DNA of 64,000 nt from Streptomyces sp. NBC_01707 (GCF_041438805.1 NZ_CP109190.1:2666001-2730000), one strand, 5' to 3'; positions 43,145-53,879 are shown, counted from the stretch's first letter. Notes: generated from the letters alone by a model not told the origin. Made by a program: numbers and translations.

Positions 43145-43302
43145 CTCGGCCTCCAGCAGCCGTACGTATGAGCCAGAACCTGGCAGGGCAATGATCAGAA
43201 CCAGACCTTAATCGCCGGTAATGGGCTCGATCCAGTGTCGTGGGCCGGTGATCGCGACTTCTGCCGACCATGGGGCCGAGGCGACGAGACGAGGAGCGAT
43301 GC

Positions 43303-45063
43303 ATGCTGTTCGAGGTATGGGCACCTGAGGCGGACTCGGTCGGCCTGCGACTGGCGGGCGCACTGCTGCCGATGACGCGTGACGAGGTACGAACGGGCTG
43401 GTGGACGGCCGATGCGGAGGCCACGGACGGCGACCGGTACGGCTTCGTCCTCGACGACGGCCCCGTGCTGCCCGACCCGCGTTCGCGCCGCCAGCCCGAC
43501 GGCCCGGACGGCGAGAGCGCCGTCGTCGACCAGGAGGCGTATCCCTGGCGCGCCGGGTGGACGGGACGCGGGCTGCCGGGCGCCGTCCTGTACGAGCTGC
43601 ACATCGGTACGTACACCGAGGAGGGCACCTTCGACGCTGCCGCGGCGCGCCTGCCGCACCTCGCCGAGCTGGGCATCACGCATGTGTCTCTGATGCCCGT
43701 CTGCCCGTTCCCCGGCACTCACGGGTGGGGGTACGAAGGGGTGTCGCTGTGGGCCGTGCACGAACCGTACGGCGGCCCGGACGGGCTGAAGCGCTTTGTC
43801 GACACGGCGCACGGGCTCGGCCTCGCGGTGCTCCTCGACGTGGTCCACAACCACCTGGGCCCGTCCGGCAACTACCTCCCGGCGTTCGGCCCGTACTTCA
43901 CCGAGACCCACCACACACCGTGGGGCGCCGCGGTCAACCTCGACGCCGCCGGCTCGGACGAGGTCCGCGGGTATCTGCTCGGCAGCGCGCTCGGCTGGCT
44001 GCGCGACTACCGGCTCGACGGGCTGCGGCTCGACGCCGTCCACGCCCTCGCCGACACCCGGGCCCTCACCTTCCTGGAGGAGCTGTCCACGGCGGTCGAC
44101 GCACTCGCCGCGGAACTCGGCCGTCCACTGGCCCTGATCGCCGAGTCCGATCTCTGCGACCCGCGCACCACGACGCCGCGCGCGGAGGGCGGGATCGGAC
44201 TGCACGCCCAATGGAACGACGACTTCCACCACGCCCTGCACACGGCCCTGACCGGCGAGTCCCAGGGTTACTACGCCGACTTCGCAACCGCCCCGATGGC
44301 CGCCGTCGCCAAGACCGTGACCAGCGCCTTCTTCCACAACGGCACGTACTCCGCCTTCCGCGGCCGCACGCACGGCCGCCCCGTCGACACCGTCCGCACA
44401 CCGGCCACCCGATTCGTCGGCTACGCACAGACCCATGACCAGATCGGCAACCGGGCACTCGGCGACCGGCTCTCCGCCACGCTCTCCCCCGGTCTGCTGG
44501 CCTGCGCGGCGGCACTGGTTCTGACCGGCCCGTTCACCCCGATGCTGTTCATGGGAGAGGAGTGGGGTGCCCGCACCCCCTGGCAGTTCTTCACCGACCA
44601 CACCGATGCGGCGCTCGCCGAGGCGGTACGCAACGGCAGGCGTCGGGAGTTCGCGGCGCACGGCTGGGCGGCGGACGACATCCCGGACCCGCAGGACCCG
44701 GCCACCCGCGACCGCTCCTGCCTGGACTGGACCGAACCGGAACGCGAACCGCATGCCCGCCTCCACGCCTGGTACCGCGAACTGATCGCGCTGCGCCGCA
44801 CCGTGCCCGACCTGTCGGATCCGGATCTGGCCGCGGTGAAGACCGCCCACGACGAGCAGGGACGCTGGCTGGCGTACCGCAGGGGCGACCTGCGGATCGC
44901 GGTCAACCTCGACGAGAAGCCCGCCACGATCCCGCTCGGCGGTGGACGGAACCGGACCGGCATGGGCAGGGTGCTGGCCGCCTGGGAACCGGTGGCCGCG
45001 CCGGACGCGGACGGCCTGCTGCACCTGCCGCCGGAGTCGAGCGTGGTACTCGCCGACGACTGA
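43303..45063 (+). CDS. treZ: Maltooligosyl trehalose trehalohydrolase
   Basis: This 586-residue GH13 enzyme cuts trehalose from maltooligosyl trehalose, completing the TreY-TreZ route. It has an N-terminal CBM48-like domain (MLFEVWAPEADSVGLRLAGA), YELHIGTYTEEGTFDAAAAR, LDVVHNHLGPSGNYLP (region I), nucleophile Asp244 in DGLRLDAVHAL, acid/base Glu281 in LIAESDLCD, and YAQTHDQIGNRALGDRL. ATG at 43303 has GAGGAG 8 nt upstream. No catalytic residue is missing. Confidence 0.95.
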   Translation: MLFEVWAPEADSVGLRLAGALLPMTRDEVRTGWWTADAEATDGDRYGFVLDDGPVLPDPRSRRQPDGPDGESAVVDQEAYPWRAGWTGRGLPGAVLYELHIGTYTEEGTFDAAAARLPHLAELGITHVSLMPVCPFPGTHGWGYEGVSLWAVHEPYGGPDGLKRFVDTAHGLGLAVLLDVVHNHLGPSGNYLPAFGPYFTETHHTPWGAAVNLDAAGSDEVRGYLLGSALGWLRDYRLDGLRLDAVHALADTRALTFLEELSTAVDALAAELGRPLALIAESDLCDPRTTTPRAEGGIGLHAQWNDDFHHALHTALTGESQGYYADFATAPMAAVAKTVTSAFFHNGTYSAFRGRTHGRPVDTVRTPATRFVGYAQTHDQIGNRALGDRLSATLSPGLLACAAALVLTGPFTPMLFMGEEWGARTPWQFFTDHTDAALAEAVRNGRRREFAAHGWAADDIPDPQDPATRDRSCLDWTEPEREPHARLHAWYRELIALRRTVPDLSDPDLAAVKTAHDEQGRWLAYRRGDLRIAVNLDEKPATIPLGGGRNRTGMGRVLAAWEPVAAPDADGLLHLPPESSVVLADD

Positions 45064-45153
45064 CACCGCGCGCACCACGGGACACGGAACGAGACACGTG
45101 GGCCGTCGAGGCCTCTTGCCTTCGTGTGCGCTTCACCTCGTACGGTCGGTGCC

Positions 45154-46164
45154 ATGAAGCAGCGATTTCTCGGCAGGACCGGACTCCAGGTCAGCGAACT
45201 GTGCCTGGGCACCATGACGTTCACCAGGGCGGGCGACGAAGCGGCCGCCCACCGCGTTCTCGACACGTTCACCGAGGCGGGCGGCACCTTCATCGACACC
45301 GCGGACATGTACGACCGCGGCGGCTCGGAGGAGGTGCTCGGCCGCTGGCTGAAGGGCCGCGATCGCGACGATCTCGTCATCGCGACCAAGGTGTGGGGTC
45401 AGATGGGCGACGGCGCGAACGACGGGGGGCTGAGCCGCAAGCACATCCTCTCCGCCGTCGAGGCGAGTCTGCGCCGCCTGAACACGGAGTACATCGACCT
45501 GTACCAGACCCATCTGTGGGACGCGACGACGCCGATCGAGGAGACCCTCGCCACGCTCGACACACTGGTGAAGTCCGGCAAGGTCCGCTATCTCGGCGCG
45601 AGCAATCTCGCCCCCTCCCAGCTCCAGAAGTCCCTGGACCTCGCGAGCCGGCGCGACTGGACGCCGTACGTGTGCCTCCAGCCGCTCTACAACCTGCTGC
45701 ACCGCGAGGTGGAGTGGGAGCTGGCCCCGCTGAGCGTCCAGGAGGGCGTCGGAATCATCCCGTGGTCCCCGCTGGACGGCGGCTGGCTCTCCGGCAAGTA
45801 CCGGCGCGGCATGACCGAGGCGCCCGCCGGCTCCCGCGCGGCCGTCCGGCAGGAGAACGGGAGCGACGACTGGCGGCTCCGGGACAACGAGGAGACCTGG
45901 GGCGTCGTGGACGCCGTCGTCGCCGTCGCCGAGGAGGCCGGCCGCACACCCGCCCAGGTCGCGCTGCGCTGGCTGCTCGGACGGCCGGGGATCACCGCCC
46001 CCATCATCGGGGCCCGTACGGTCGAACAGCTGACCGACAATCTCGGCGCCGTGGGCTGGGAACTGACGGCCGAGCAGGCGGCGCGGCTCGACGGGGCGAG
46101 CGCGCGGCCGCTGCCGTATCCGTACGCGACCCTGGAGCGCCTCAGCAACCGCGGCGGTTCGTGA
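45154..46164 (+). CDS. Aldo/keto reductase
   Basis: This 336-residue NADPH-dependent (beta/alpha)8 reductase starts [20 protein letters not shown]. Catalytic tetrad regions are [15 protein letters not shown] (Asp, Tyr), VIATKVWGQ (Lys) and DLYQTHLWD (His). The C-terminal [20 protein letters not shown] belongs to the cofactor site. The substrate is unknown; related enzymes reduce varied aldehydes and ketones. ATG at 45154. It is convergent with the M24 peptidase gene, only 1 nt apart. Confidence 0.9.
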   Translation: MKQRFLGRTGLQVSELCLGTMTFTRAGDEAAAHRVLDTFTEAGGTFIDTADMYDRGGSEEVLGRWLKGRDRDDLVIATKVWGQMGDGANDGGLSRKHILSAVEASLRRLNTEYIDLYQTHLWDATTPIEETLATLDTLVKSGKVRYLGASNLAPSQLQKSLDLASRRDWTPYVCLQPLYNLLHREVEWELAPLSVQEGVGIIPWSPLDGGWLSGKYRRGMTEAPAGSRAAVRQENGSDDWRLRDNEETWGVVDAVVAVAEEAGRTPAQVALRWLLGRPGITAPIIGARTVEQLTDNLGAVGWELTAEQAARLDGASARPLPYPYATLERLSNRGGS

Positions 46165-46165
46165 A

Positions 46166-47293
46166 CTACTCGACGACCGCCAGCTCGCGCGCGGTGGTGT
46201 TCAGCCGCCGCCCGCCCTCGTCGGTGACGGTCACGATGTCCTCGATGCGCACGCCGAACCGGCCCGGCAGATAGATCCCGGGCTCCACGGAGAAGCACAT
46301 CCCGGGCACCAGCAGCTGCTCCTCGCCCTCGATCATGTACGGGGGTTCATGGGTGGTGACGCCGATGCCGTGGCCGGTGCGGTGGATGAAGCGCTCGCCG
46401 TAACCGAATTCGGTGATGACGGCGCGCGCCGCCCGGTCGATCTCCTGGCAGGCGATACCTGGCCGGACGGCGCGGCAGCCGGCCTCCTGCGCCTCCCGCA
46501 CGATGTCGTGCACCCGCTGCTCCTCGGCGGTGGGTTCGCCGACATGGACCGTGCGGGAGGTGTCGGAGCCGTAGCCGTGCTTGAGGCCGCCGAAGTCGAG
46601 CACCACCATGTCGCCGCGCTCGATGGTGCGGTCGCCCGCCTCGTGGTGGGGGTTGGCGCCGTTCGGGCCGGAGCCGACGACGGTGAAGTCGACCTGCGAC
46701 TGCCCGAACTGCTTCAGCAGTGCGGCGAGATCGGCGGCGACGTCGGTCTCCTTGCGGCCGGAGAAGCGGACCTTCAGGATCTCCTCGTACGTGGCGTCGG
46801 CGGCGGCCCCGGCCGCGGCGAGGCGTTCCAGCTCGGCCGCGTCCTTGACCGCCCGCAGCATCGGCAGCGCCTCGGTGAGGGAGACGTACGAGGTGCCGGG
46901 GAGGAACTGCTGCAGCCCGAGCAGATGCATCGCCCAGGCGTTGTCGCTGATCCCGAACCGGCCGTCCGCGTCGAGCAGCGGGGCGGCCACGGAGTACGGG
47001 TCCTTGCCGTCGGTCCAGTCGCGCAGGGTCAGGGCCGGGGAACCGACGGCCTGCTCGGCGTCCGGCGCCTCCAGGGTGGGGACGACGAGCACCGGGTCCT
47101 CGCCCGCCCTGAGGACGAGGAGCGTGAGGCGTTCGGTGTTCACGGGCCGGTAGCCGGTGAGGTGGACGAGGTCCGGGCCCGGTGCGACGAGGACGCCTGC
47201 GAGCCCGGCTTCGGCGGCGGACTCGGCGGCCCGCGCCATCCTCGCCCGGTAGTCGTCGGCGATGAACGGCACGGGCTGGTTCGGGCTGGACAT
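46166..47293 (-). CDS. M24 family aminopeptidase P-like (Xaa-Pro peptidase)
   Basis: This 375-residue metallopeptidase has an N-terminal creatinase-like domain (GVLVAPGPDLVHLTGYRPVN) and a pita-bread domain. Metal ligands appear in VLDFGGLKHGYGSDTSRTV (two Asp), HRTGHGIGVTTHEPPY (His), FSVEPGIYLPG (Glu) and VRIEDIVTVTDEG (Glu). It should remove N-terminal residues preceding Pro from peptides in the cytoplasm. ATG at 47293 has AGGAGG 7 nt upstream. It is 71 nt from the kinase gene on the same strand. Confidence 0.92.
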   Translation of the reverse strand: MSSPNQPVPFIADDYRARMARAAESAAEAGLAGVLVAPGPDLVHLTGYRPVNTERLTLLVLRAGEDPVLVVPTLEAPDAEQAVGSPALTLRDWTDGKDPYSVAAPLLDADGRFGISDNAWAMHLLGLQQFLPGTSYVSLTEALPMLRAVKDAAELERLAAAGAAADATYEEILKVRFSGRKETDVAADLAALLKQFGQSQVDFTVVGSGPNGANPHHEAGDRTIERGDMVVLDFGGLKHGYGSDTSRTVHVGEPTAEEQRVHDIVREAQEAGCRAVRPGIACQEIDRAARAVITEFGYGERFIHRTGHGIGVTTHEPPYMIEGEEQLLVPGMCFSVEPGIYLPGRFGVRIEDIVTVTDEGGRRLNTTARELAVVE

Positions 47294-47364
47294 GCGGAAC
47301 CTCCTGGCGAAGCGATACGGCACACAGCATCCTGCCCGGCGGCGGGGACGGGCGCGAGTGCGGT

Positions 47365-48009
47365 TCAGACGGCGGGTCGCAGACGTACGACGAGGTCGGC
47401 CCGGTCCCGGCCACGGTCGACGAGCCGGGCGTTGGTCTCGTCCGACTCGGCGACCCAGCGCTCGGCGTACGGCCGGGACTTGCCGAACCGCACATGGCGG
47501 TCGACGAGTCGGCGGACCCTGACGTCCGGGTCGAGATCCAGGAACCAGACCTCGTCGAGCAGCCGGCGCACCGGAGCCCACGGCCCGTCGTCATGGAGGA
47601 GGTAGTTGCCTTCGGTCACGACGAGCGGGGTGTCCGGGGGTACGGGAACGGCCCCGGCGATCGGCTCCTCCAGGGCTCGGTCGAAAACCGGGGCGTAGAC
47701 CGGTCCCTGCTCCCCGGGCGTGCGCAGGCGTCGGAGCAGGGCGGCGTATCCGCCCGCGTCGAAGGTGTCGGGGGCGCCCTTGCGGCCGGCGCGGCCGAGG
47801 CGGTCCAGTTCGGCCTGCGCGAGATGGAAGCCGTCCATCGGGACCAGGACGGCCAGCCCGCCGAGCCCGTCGACCAGCCGTTCGGCGAGCGTGGACTTCC
47901 CGGCGCCGGGCGGCCCCGCGATGCCGAGGATGCGGCGGCGGCCGGGGACGGCGAGCCGGCGTGCGCGGGCCGACAGTTCACCGACGTCACTCGTCTGCAT
48001 GCGGCGCAT
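47365..48009 (-). CDS. P-loop nucleoside/nucleotide kinase-type protein
   Basis: This roughly 214-residue protein has a P-loop GIAGPPGAGKSTLAERLVDG (about residues 30-49), a Lid-like MDGFHLAQAELDRLGRAG, VVTEGNYLLHDDGPWAPVRR and DEVWFLDLDPDVRVRRLVDR. It resembles uridine kinase and pantothenate kinase-like (FrcK/YggC) proteins. The phosphorylated substrate is unknown. The start is either 48009, with AGGAA close by, or 48000. It is divergent from the VOC gene. Confidence 0.8.
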   Translation of the reverse strand: MRRMQTSDVGELSARARRLAVPGRRRILGIAGPPGAGKSTLAERLVDGLGGLAVLVPMDGFHLAQAELDRLGRAGRKGAPDTFDAGGYAALLRRLRTPGEQGPVYAPVFDRALEEPIAGAVPVPPDTPLVVTEGNYLLHDDGPWAPVRRLLDEVWFLDLDPDVRVRRLVDRHVRFGKSRPYAERWVAESDETNARLVDRGRDRADLVVRLRPAV

Positions 48010-48078
48010 TGTTCCTGCACGAGCGGCACCGTGGGTAGTGTTACGTATAACCGAACTCAGTACCCTCGAGGAACCGCC

Positions 48079-48468
48079 ATGTCACACATCGCCCTGGTCA
48101 CCCTGGTCGTCCGCGACTACGACGAGGCCATCTCGTTCTACACGGACGCGCTCGGCTTCGAGCTCCTGGAGGACACCGACCGCGGGGACGGCTCCCGCTG
48201 GGTCGTCGTCCGGCCGCGCGGCGCGGGAGAGGGAACGGGGCTCCTGCTGGCCCGCGCGAAGGGCGACGACCAGGGAAGCCGTGTCGGCGCACAGACCGGC
48301 GGCCGGGTCGGCTTCTTCCTGCACACCGAGGACTTCGCGGCCGACCATGCGCGGATGCAGGCGGCCGGAGTGCACTTCCTGGAGGAGCCGCGCCACGAAC
48401 CGTACGGCTCGGTCGCGGTCTTCGAGGACCTGTACGGCAATCGCTGGGACCTGCTGCAGCCCGCGTGA
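48079..48468 (+). CDS. VOC family (glyoxalase-like) protein
   Basis: This 129-residue single-domain VOC protein has LVTLVVRDYDEAISFYTDAL at the N-terminus, FFLHTEDFAADHARMQAAGV, and GSVAVFEDLYGNRWDLLQP at the end with the metal-ligand Glu. It may act as a dioxygenase, glyoxalase or drug-binding protein; none is certain. ATG at 48079 follows GAGGAACC. GTTACGTATAAC at about 48043-48054 lies in its promoter region and may be an operator. Confidence 0.82.
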   Translation: MSHIALVTLVVRDYDEAISFYTDALGFELLEDTDRGDGSRWVVVRPRGAGEGTGLLLARAKGDDQGSRVGAQTGGRVGFFLHTEDFAADHARMQAAGVHFLEEPRHEPYGSVAVFEDLYGNRWDLLQPA

Positions 48469-48592
48469 GCCGCCCCGAGACGCTCCCGCTGCCGAGGACT
48501 CCGGCGCGACGGGATCAGACCCGTAGCGCGACCGGGCCCCGGAATGCGGGTGCCTCCGACCGTCGCGAAGGGATCAACTCGCGCGCGGGCAC

Positions 48593-49060
48593 TCAGCCGT
48601 GCGGCCTGGCCGCGGGTCCGGGCAGGACCGTGACCTCGGCCGGGGTGAGCGCGGCATGTTCACCGGAACACTCGACCACGACCTGCACCGGGGCGCCGCA
48701 ATCGCTGTGCCGGATGTCCAGGACCGGCCCGTCGGCATCGGCGACGTAGGCCTCGCCCCACTGCCTGAGCGCCACGAGAACGGGCCACAGATCCCGGCCC
48801 TTGCGGGTCAGTCGATATTCGTGCCGGGTCCGGCTGCCCTGCTCCTGGTACGGGACCGTCGCCAGGACCCCGGCCGCGACCAGCTTGCGGAGCCGGCCGG
48901 CCAGGACCGCCTCCGAGAGCCCCACATGCCGGCGGAAGTCGTCGAAGCGGCGCACCCCGTTGAAGGCGTCACGCAGGATCAGCAGCGTCCACTTCTCGCC
49001 GACCACGTCGAGGGTGCGCTGGACCGTGCAGTTCTCCGTGCTCATCTCCAGCCACTTCAT
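48593..49060 (-). CDS. HxlR family transcriptional regulator
   Basis: This 155-residue winged helix-turn-helix regulator shows the HxlR core: ENCTVQRTLDVVGEKWTLLI (about residues 9-28), GVRRFDDFRRHVGLSEAVLA, GRLRKLVAAGVLATVPYQEQ and RHEYRLTRKGRDLWPVLVAL. The C-terminal 50 residues with Cys143-type residues may sense redox or a small molecule. It is divergent from a PaaI-type thioesterase, whose promoter contains a palindrome that it could bind. The ATG at 49060 gives the usual MKWLEM start. Confidence 0.88.
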   Translation of the reverse strand: MKWLEMSTENCTVQRTLDVVGEKWTLLILRDAFNGVRRFDDFRRHVGLSEAVLAGRLRKLVAAGVLATVPYQEQGSRTRHEYRLTRKGRDLWPVLVALRQWGEAYVADADGPVLDIRHSDCGAPVQVVVECSGEHAALTPAEVTVLPGPAARPHG

Positions 49061-49090
49061 CCCGTCATGGTAGCCCTCCTGGCTTCGATA

Positions 49091-49120
49091 TTGACAGTCA
49101 GCTGCGTACACAGCTAACTT
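49091..49120 (+). promoter_or_regulatory. Promoter with palindrome upstream of the PaaI-like gene
   Basis: TTGACA (49091-49096) and TAACTT (49115-49120) are 18 nt apart. The spacer and -10 are overlapped by AGCTG-cgtaca-CAGCT (49100-49115), a palindrome placed to block RNA polymerase. The adjacent divergent HxlR regulator is the natural candidate to bind it. Confidence 0.6.
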
Positions 49121-49154
49121 CGTCGAACAAAGTCAGACGAGGAGGATCAGCCGC

Positions 49155-49649
49155 ATGGGACGCTCACGTACATACGAATGGGAAGATCCGGCGATCTCGG
49201 CGGCCACCGTCGGACGGACCACGGGTCTGGAGTTCGTGCGCGAGATCGCCACCGGACGGCTGCCCGGCCCGCCGATCGCCGCCACCCTGGACTTCACTCT
49301 CGACGAAGCCGAGCACGGACGGGTGGTGTTCTCGCTGGTCCCGGGCGAGGAGCACTACAACCCCATCGGCAGCGTGCACGGCGGGGTCTACGCCACACTG
49401 CTGGACTCGGCCGCCGGCTGCGCGGTCCAGTCCACCCTGCCGCAGGGCATGGGGTACACCTCGCTCGACCTGACCGTGAAGTTCCTGCGCCCCGTCACCG
49501 TCGACACCGGCAGGATCCGCGCCGTCGGCACGGTCGTCAGCAGCGGCCGCCGCACCGCTCTCGCCGAGGCCCGGCTCCTCGACGAGAAGGACCGCCTCCT
49601 CGCCCACGCCACCAGTACCTGCATGCTGTTTCCGCTGCCGGCGTCCTGA
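49155..49649 (+). CDS. PaaI family thioesterase (hotdog fold)
   Basis: This 164-residue hotdog protein has the PaaI signature NPIGSVHGGVYATLLDSAAG (residues about 73-92) with the HGG turn and catalytic Asp, then YTSLDLTVKFLRPV. It hydrolyses acyl-CoA thioesters, possibly aromatic ones such as phenylacetyl-CoA products; no paa genes are nearby. ATG at 49155 follows GAGGAGGATC. It is divergent from the HxlR gene, 94 nt between starts. Confidence 0.9.
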   Translation: MGRSRTYEWEDPAISAATVGRTTGLEFVREIATGRLPGPPIAATLDFTLDEAEHGRVVFSLVPGEEHYNPIGSVHGGVYATLLDSAAGCAVQSTLPQGMGYTSLDLTVKFLRPVTVDTGRIRAVGTVVSSGRRTALAEARLLDEKDRLLAHATSTCMLFPLPAS

Positions 49650-49665
49650 CCCCCTGAGGCTTCGA

Positions 49666-49684
49666 AGGACTTGGCCCGAGTCCT
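49666..49684. terminator. Short hairpin between convergent thioesterase and LysR genes
   Basis: AGGACT (49666-49671) pairs with AGTCCT (49679-49684) 17 nt past the thioesterase stop. The stem is short, and the remainder of the 162-nt gap shows nothing else. Confidence 0.35.
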
Positions 49685-49811
49685 ACGCGCCGAGGCGAAG
49701 ACCTTCATGAGGCGCGAGGTTACGGGCCGACAAGCCGCCGGCCGACGCGGACGACGCGATGCAAGCCCGTCCGGCACTCGAGGACGGAGCCCGCCTCGGG
49801 CGCACGCGCAC

Positions 49812-50726
49812 TCAGCCCGCGGGCAACCGCACTGCCGCGCCCCGCAAGGCATCGAGCACCGGCCTGATCAGTGGGTGGCCCTCCGCCCCGTGCCGTACCG
49901 CTGCGAACACCCGTCGGGTCGGAGCGCTGCCTTCCACCGGCCGCACCACCACGCCCGCAAGGTCCATCCCGCGCAGCGCCCACCTCGGCACCAGCGCCAC
50001 TCCGGCCCCCGCCCCGGCCAGCGCCACCACCGCCCTGAAGTCGTCCGAGGAGTGCTCGAATCTCGGCTGGAAGCCGGCGAACTCACAGGCCAGCACCACC
50101 ACGTCATGGCACGGGTTGCCGGGATACTGACCGATCCACGGGTCCTTCTCCAGGTCCGCGATCGTCACCTGGTCCTGATCGGCCAGCCGGTGGCTCACCG
50201 GCAGCACCGCGTCGAACGGCTCGGAGTACAGCGGTACCCGGGTCAGCCGCCGGTCGTCCTCGTCGGGCGCGCCCCGGTATTCGACGGCGACCGCCACATC
50301 CACCTGCCGGTCGAGCACCATCGGCACGCTCGCGTCGCCCTCCGCGTCCTGGACCCGGACCCGGATGCCGGGGGCGGTGAGCGTCAGCTCGGCGATCGCG
50401 GGGGCGAGCACCAGGCCGATGCCCGTGGCGAACGCGGCGACCGTGACCGTACCGGCGTCCCCCGCGCTGTACGCGGCGAGCTCGGCCTCCGCCCGCTCCA
50501 GTTGGGCGAGGACCGCGTTGGTGTGGGTCAGCAGGATCTCGCCGGCGGCGGTGAGCCGGACGCCCCGGGCGCTGCGGTCGACCAGCCGGTGGCCCGTCTC
50601 CTGTTCCAGCGCGGCGAGCTGCTGGGACACGGCGGACGGGGTCAGATACAGCGCGGCGGCTGCCGCGGTCACGGTGCGGTGGTCGGCCACCGCACGGAGA
50701 ATACGCAGCCGCCGTGCATCGATCAT
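49812..50726 (-). CDS. LysR family transcriptional regulator
   Basis: This 304-residue LysR-type regulator starts MIDARRLRILRAVADHRTVT. Its helix-turn-helix is ALYLTPSAVSQQLAALEQET (about 24-43). A substrate-binding domain follows with VTVAAFATGIGLVLAPAIAE, DVAVAVEYRG and LAGAGAGVALVPRWALRGMD. Ligand and target are unknown. A second in-frame ATG three codons upstream (50735) is possible. It lies 110 nt from kbl on the same strand with a strong hairpin between, so it is likely not in the same transcript. Confidence 0.9.
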   Translation of the reverse strand: MIDARRLRILRAVADHRTVTAAAAALYLTPSAVSQQLAALEQETGHRLVDRSARGVRLTAAGEILLTHTNAVLAQLERAEAELAAYSAGDAGTVTVAAFATGIGLVLAPAIAELTLTAPGIRVRVQDAEGDASVPMVLDRQVDVAVAVEYRGAPDEDDRRLTRVPLYSEPFDAVLPVSHRLADQDQVTIADLEKDPWIGQYPGNPCHDVVVLACEFAGFQPRFEHSSDDFRAVVALAGAGAGVALVPRWALRGMDLAGVVVRPVEGSAPTRRVFAAVRHGAEGHPLIRPVLDALRGAAVRLPAG

Positions 50727-50792
50727 GCGATCCATTGTCCCAGGTCCCGTGGGATGTCCCGGTCCTGGGAGCGGGCGGGGAAGCCCGGGATG

Positions 50793-50830
50793 GCGGGAGG
50801 CCCGGGACCGGACGGTCCCGGGCCTCCCGC
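50793..50830 (-). terminator. 17-bp perfect hairpin after kbl
   Basis: GCGGGAGGCCCGGGACC (50793-50809) and GGTCCCGGGCCTCCCGC (50814-50830) form a perfect 17-bp stem with a four-base loop GGAC. It lies 6 nt past the kbl stop on the minus strand. It is the strongest terminator-like structure in the window. Confidence 0.85.
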
Positions 50831-50836
50831 GGGGTT

Positions 50837-52030
<1,194 letters not shown>

Positions 52031-52068
52031 GAGGGGTCTCTCCCGGCTCGATAGCTGGATACGGGTGG

Positions 52069-53097
52069 TCAGGAGGTCCAGTCGAGGATGACCTTGCCGC
52101 CGCGTCCGCTCGCCGCGTCGTCGAAGGCCGCCTCGAAGTCGCGGTAGCCGTACCGTCCGGTGATCACCGGGGCGAGGTCGAGGCCGCCCTCCAGCAGTAC
52201 GGACATGGCGTACCAGGTCTCGTACATCTCGCGCCCGTAGATCCCCTTGATCGTGATCATCGAGGTGACGATGCGCGACCAGTCGACGGCGAACTCCTCG
52301 GAAGGCAGTCCGAGCATGGCGATCCGTCCGCCGTGCGTCATGTTCGCGATCATGTCGCGCATGGCCTCGGGGCGGCCGGACATCTCCAGGCCGATGTCGA
52401 AGCCCTCGCGCAGGCCGAGCTTCTGCTGACCGTCGGCGATGGTCTGCTCGCCGACGTTGAGGGCGAGACTGACGCCGACCTTCCGGGCCAGGTCGAGCCG
52501 GGCCTCGCTGACGTCGGTGATCACGACGTTGCGGGCACCCGCGTGCTTGGCGACGGCCGCGGCCATGATGCCGATCGGTCCGGCGCCGGTGATCAGGACG
52601 TCCTCGCCGACCAGCGGGAACGACAGCGCGGTGTGCACGGCGTTGCCGAACGGGTCGAAGATCGCGGCGACGTCGAGGTCGACGGGGACCCGGTGCACCC
52701 ACACGTTGGAGGCGGGGAGCGCGACGTACTCGGCGAATGCCCCGTCGCGGCCGACGCCGAGTCCCAGGGTGGAGCGGCACAGGTGGCGGCGTCCGGCCAG
52801 ACAGTTGCGGCACTTTCCACAGACCAGGTGGCCTTCGCCGCTGACCAGTTCACCGACGGTGATGTCGACGACGTCGGCGCCGATCGCGGCGACCTCGCCG
52901 ACGAACTCGTGGCCGAGGACGAGCGGCGTCTTCACGGCCTGCTGGGCCCAGCCGTCGTAGTTGCGGATGTGCAGGTCGGTCCCGCAGATGCCGGTACGGA
53001 GCACCTTGATCAGCACGTCCGAGGGGCCGATCTCCGGCTCGGGAACGTCCATCAGCCAGAGCCCGGGCTCGGCCTTCTGCTTCACGAGTGCCTTCAC
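52069..53097 (-). CDS. tdh: L-threonine 3-dehydrogenase
   Basis: This 342-residue zinc alcohol dehydrogenase-family enzyme oxidises threonine to 2-amino-3-ketobutyrate with NAD. Catalytic zinc: Cys in [10 protein letters not shown] and GHEFVGEV. Structural zinc: [15 protein letters not shown]. The Rossmann motif is [18 protein letters not shown]. Length matches E. coli Tdh (341). The GTG at 53097 has GGGAGCC about 7 nt upstream. It is the first gene of the tdh-kbl operon. Confidence 0.95.
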   Translation of the reverse strand: MKALVKQKAEPGLWLMDVPEPEIGPSDVLIKVLRTGICGTDLHIRNYDGWAQQAVKTPLVLGHEFVGEVAAIGADVVDITVGELVSGEGHLVCGKCRNCLAGRRHLCRSTLGLGVGRDGAFAEYVALPASNVWVHRVPVDLDVAAIFDPFGNAVHTALSFPLVGEDVLITGAGPIGIMAAAVAKHAGARNVVITDVSEARLDLARKVGVSLALNVGEQTIADGQQKLGLREGFDIGLEMSGRPEAMRDMIANMTHGGRIAMLGLPSEEFAVDWSRIVTSMITIKGIYGREMYETWYAMSVLLEGGLDLAPVITGRYGYRDFEAAFDDAASGRGGKVILDWTS

Positions 53098-53879
53098 GGC
53101 TGCGGCTCCCTGTACGTGGTACGTGGTGATTGCCCCGGGCCGGGGGCATGCCTGAGACAGCCTGCGGCCCGGGGAAGAAGGAGGGACGGCATGGGCAGCG
53201 CGCGCGGTGATCGGCTGCCGCGCACCATCCTCTGCCGTCACGGAGAAATCTGCCGTACCCCGCGCCCCAGGTCCATCGAGGTTTTCTTAAGCACAGCCGC
53301 AGCTCCGCTTCATGCCGCACCGGACGGAGGGGCCGACCGTCCTGCGGAACGGGCGGCCGGCCCCCTGGAACCGCGCGTGGCGATCAGTCGCCGATCTCCT
53401 GCGGCGGATTGCCGTGGCCCGGTACCCCATCGGGCGTGAGGGCCCGGTCGTCCCCCGGATACGGCTTGGGCCATCCGGTGGACGCCTACCGGGTGATCCG
53501 GTTCAGCTGCGCCGGGTTCACCCCGCACGAGCCGGCGCACGCTTGCCGTCCGGCTCCCCCGCGGCCGCACCGCGCTCTCGCTGACTCTCGAGGCGCCGCT
53601 CGCGTACCCCGCGCACCTCGTGGCGTGCGGACCGTCCCGAAGTGCCCGGACCCACGCGGGGGAGAGGCGTACCCCAACACCGGACCGGGCCCGTGGCCGT
53701 AGTCCTGGCCGCTTCTCCCGGCGGCCGGACAGTCGCGCGGCGCGCATCCGGTCGGCGAGGGGCGCAGCGGTCTTCGGCAAGTCGGAGTGCGTCACTCGGG
53801 CGGTCGCCCACCGGGCAGGGAGCGAAGCCGCCGACGCGCTGCCCCTGACCGGGCCCGCACCCCTGCGTACCCTGTCTCC
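53098..53879. other. 780-nt gap without a supported gene
   Basis: Only GC-biased open stretches are visible here; none combines a start, a ribosome-binding site and a recognisable domain. The tdh promoter is likely within 53100-53290; an AT patch (TTTTCTTAA) sits near 53281-53289. A plus frame reading GHPVDAYRVIRFSCAGFTP near 53475-53525 is protein-like but isolated. It may be a decayed gene. Confidence 0.5.
53845..53873 (+). promoter_or_regulatory. Promoter giving a leaderless GTG start
   Basis: CTGACC (53845-53850) and TACCCT (53868-53873) are 17 nt apart. Six bases follow the -10 before the GTG at 53880. No ribosome-binding site precedes that GTG. This is the pattern of leaderless transcripts common in Streptomyces. 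Confidence 0.6.
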
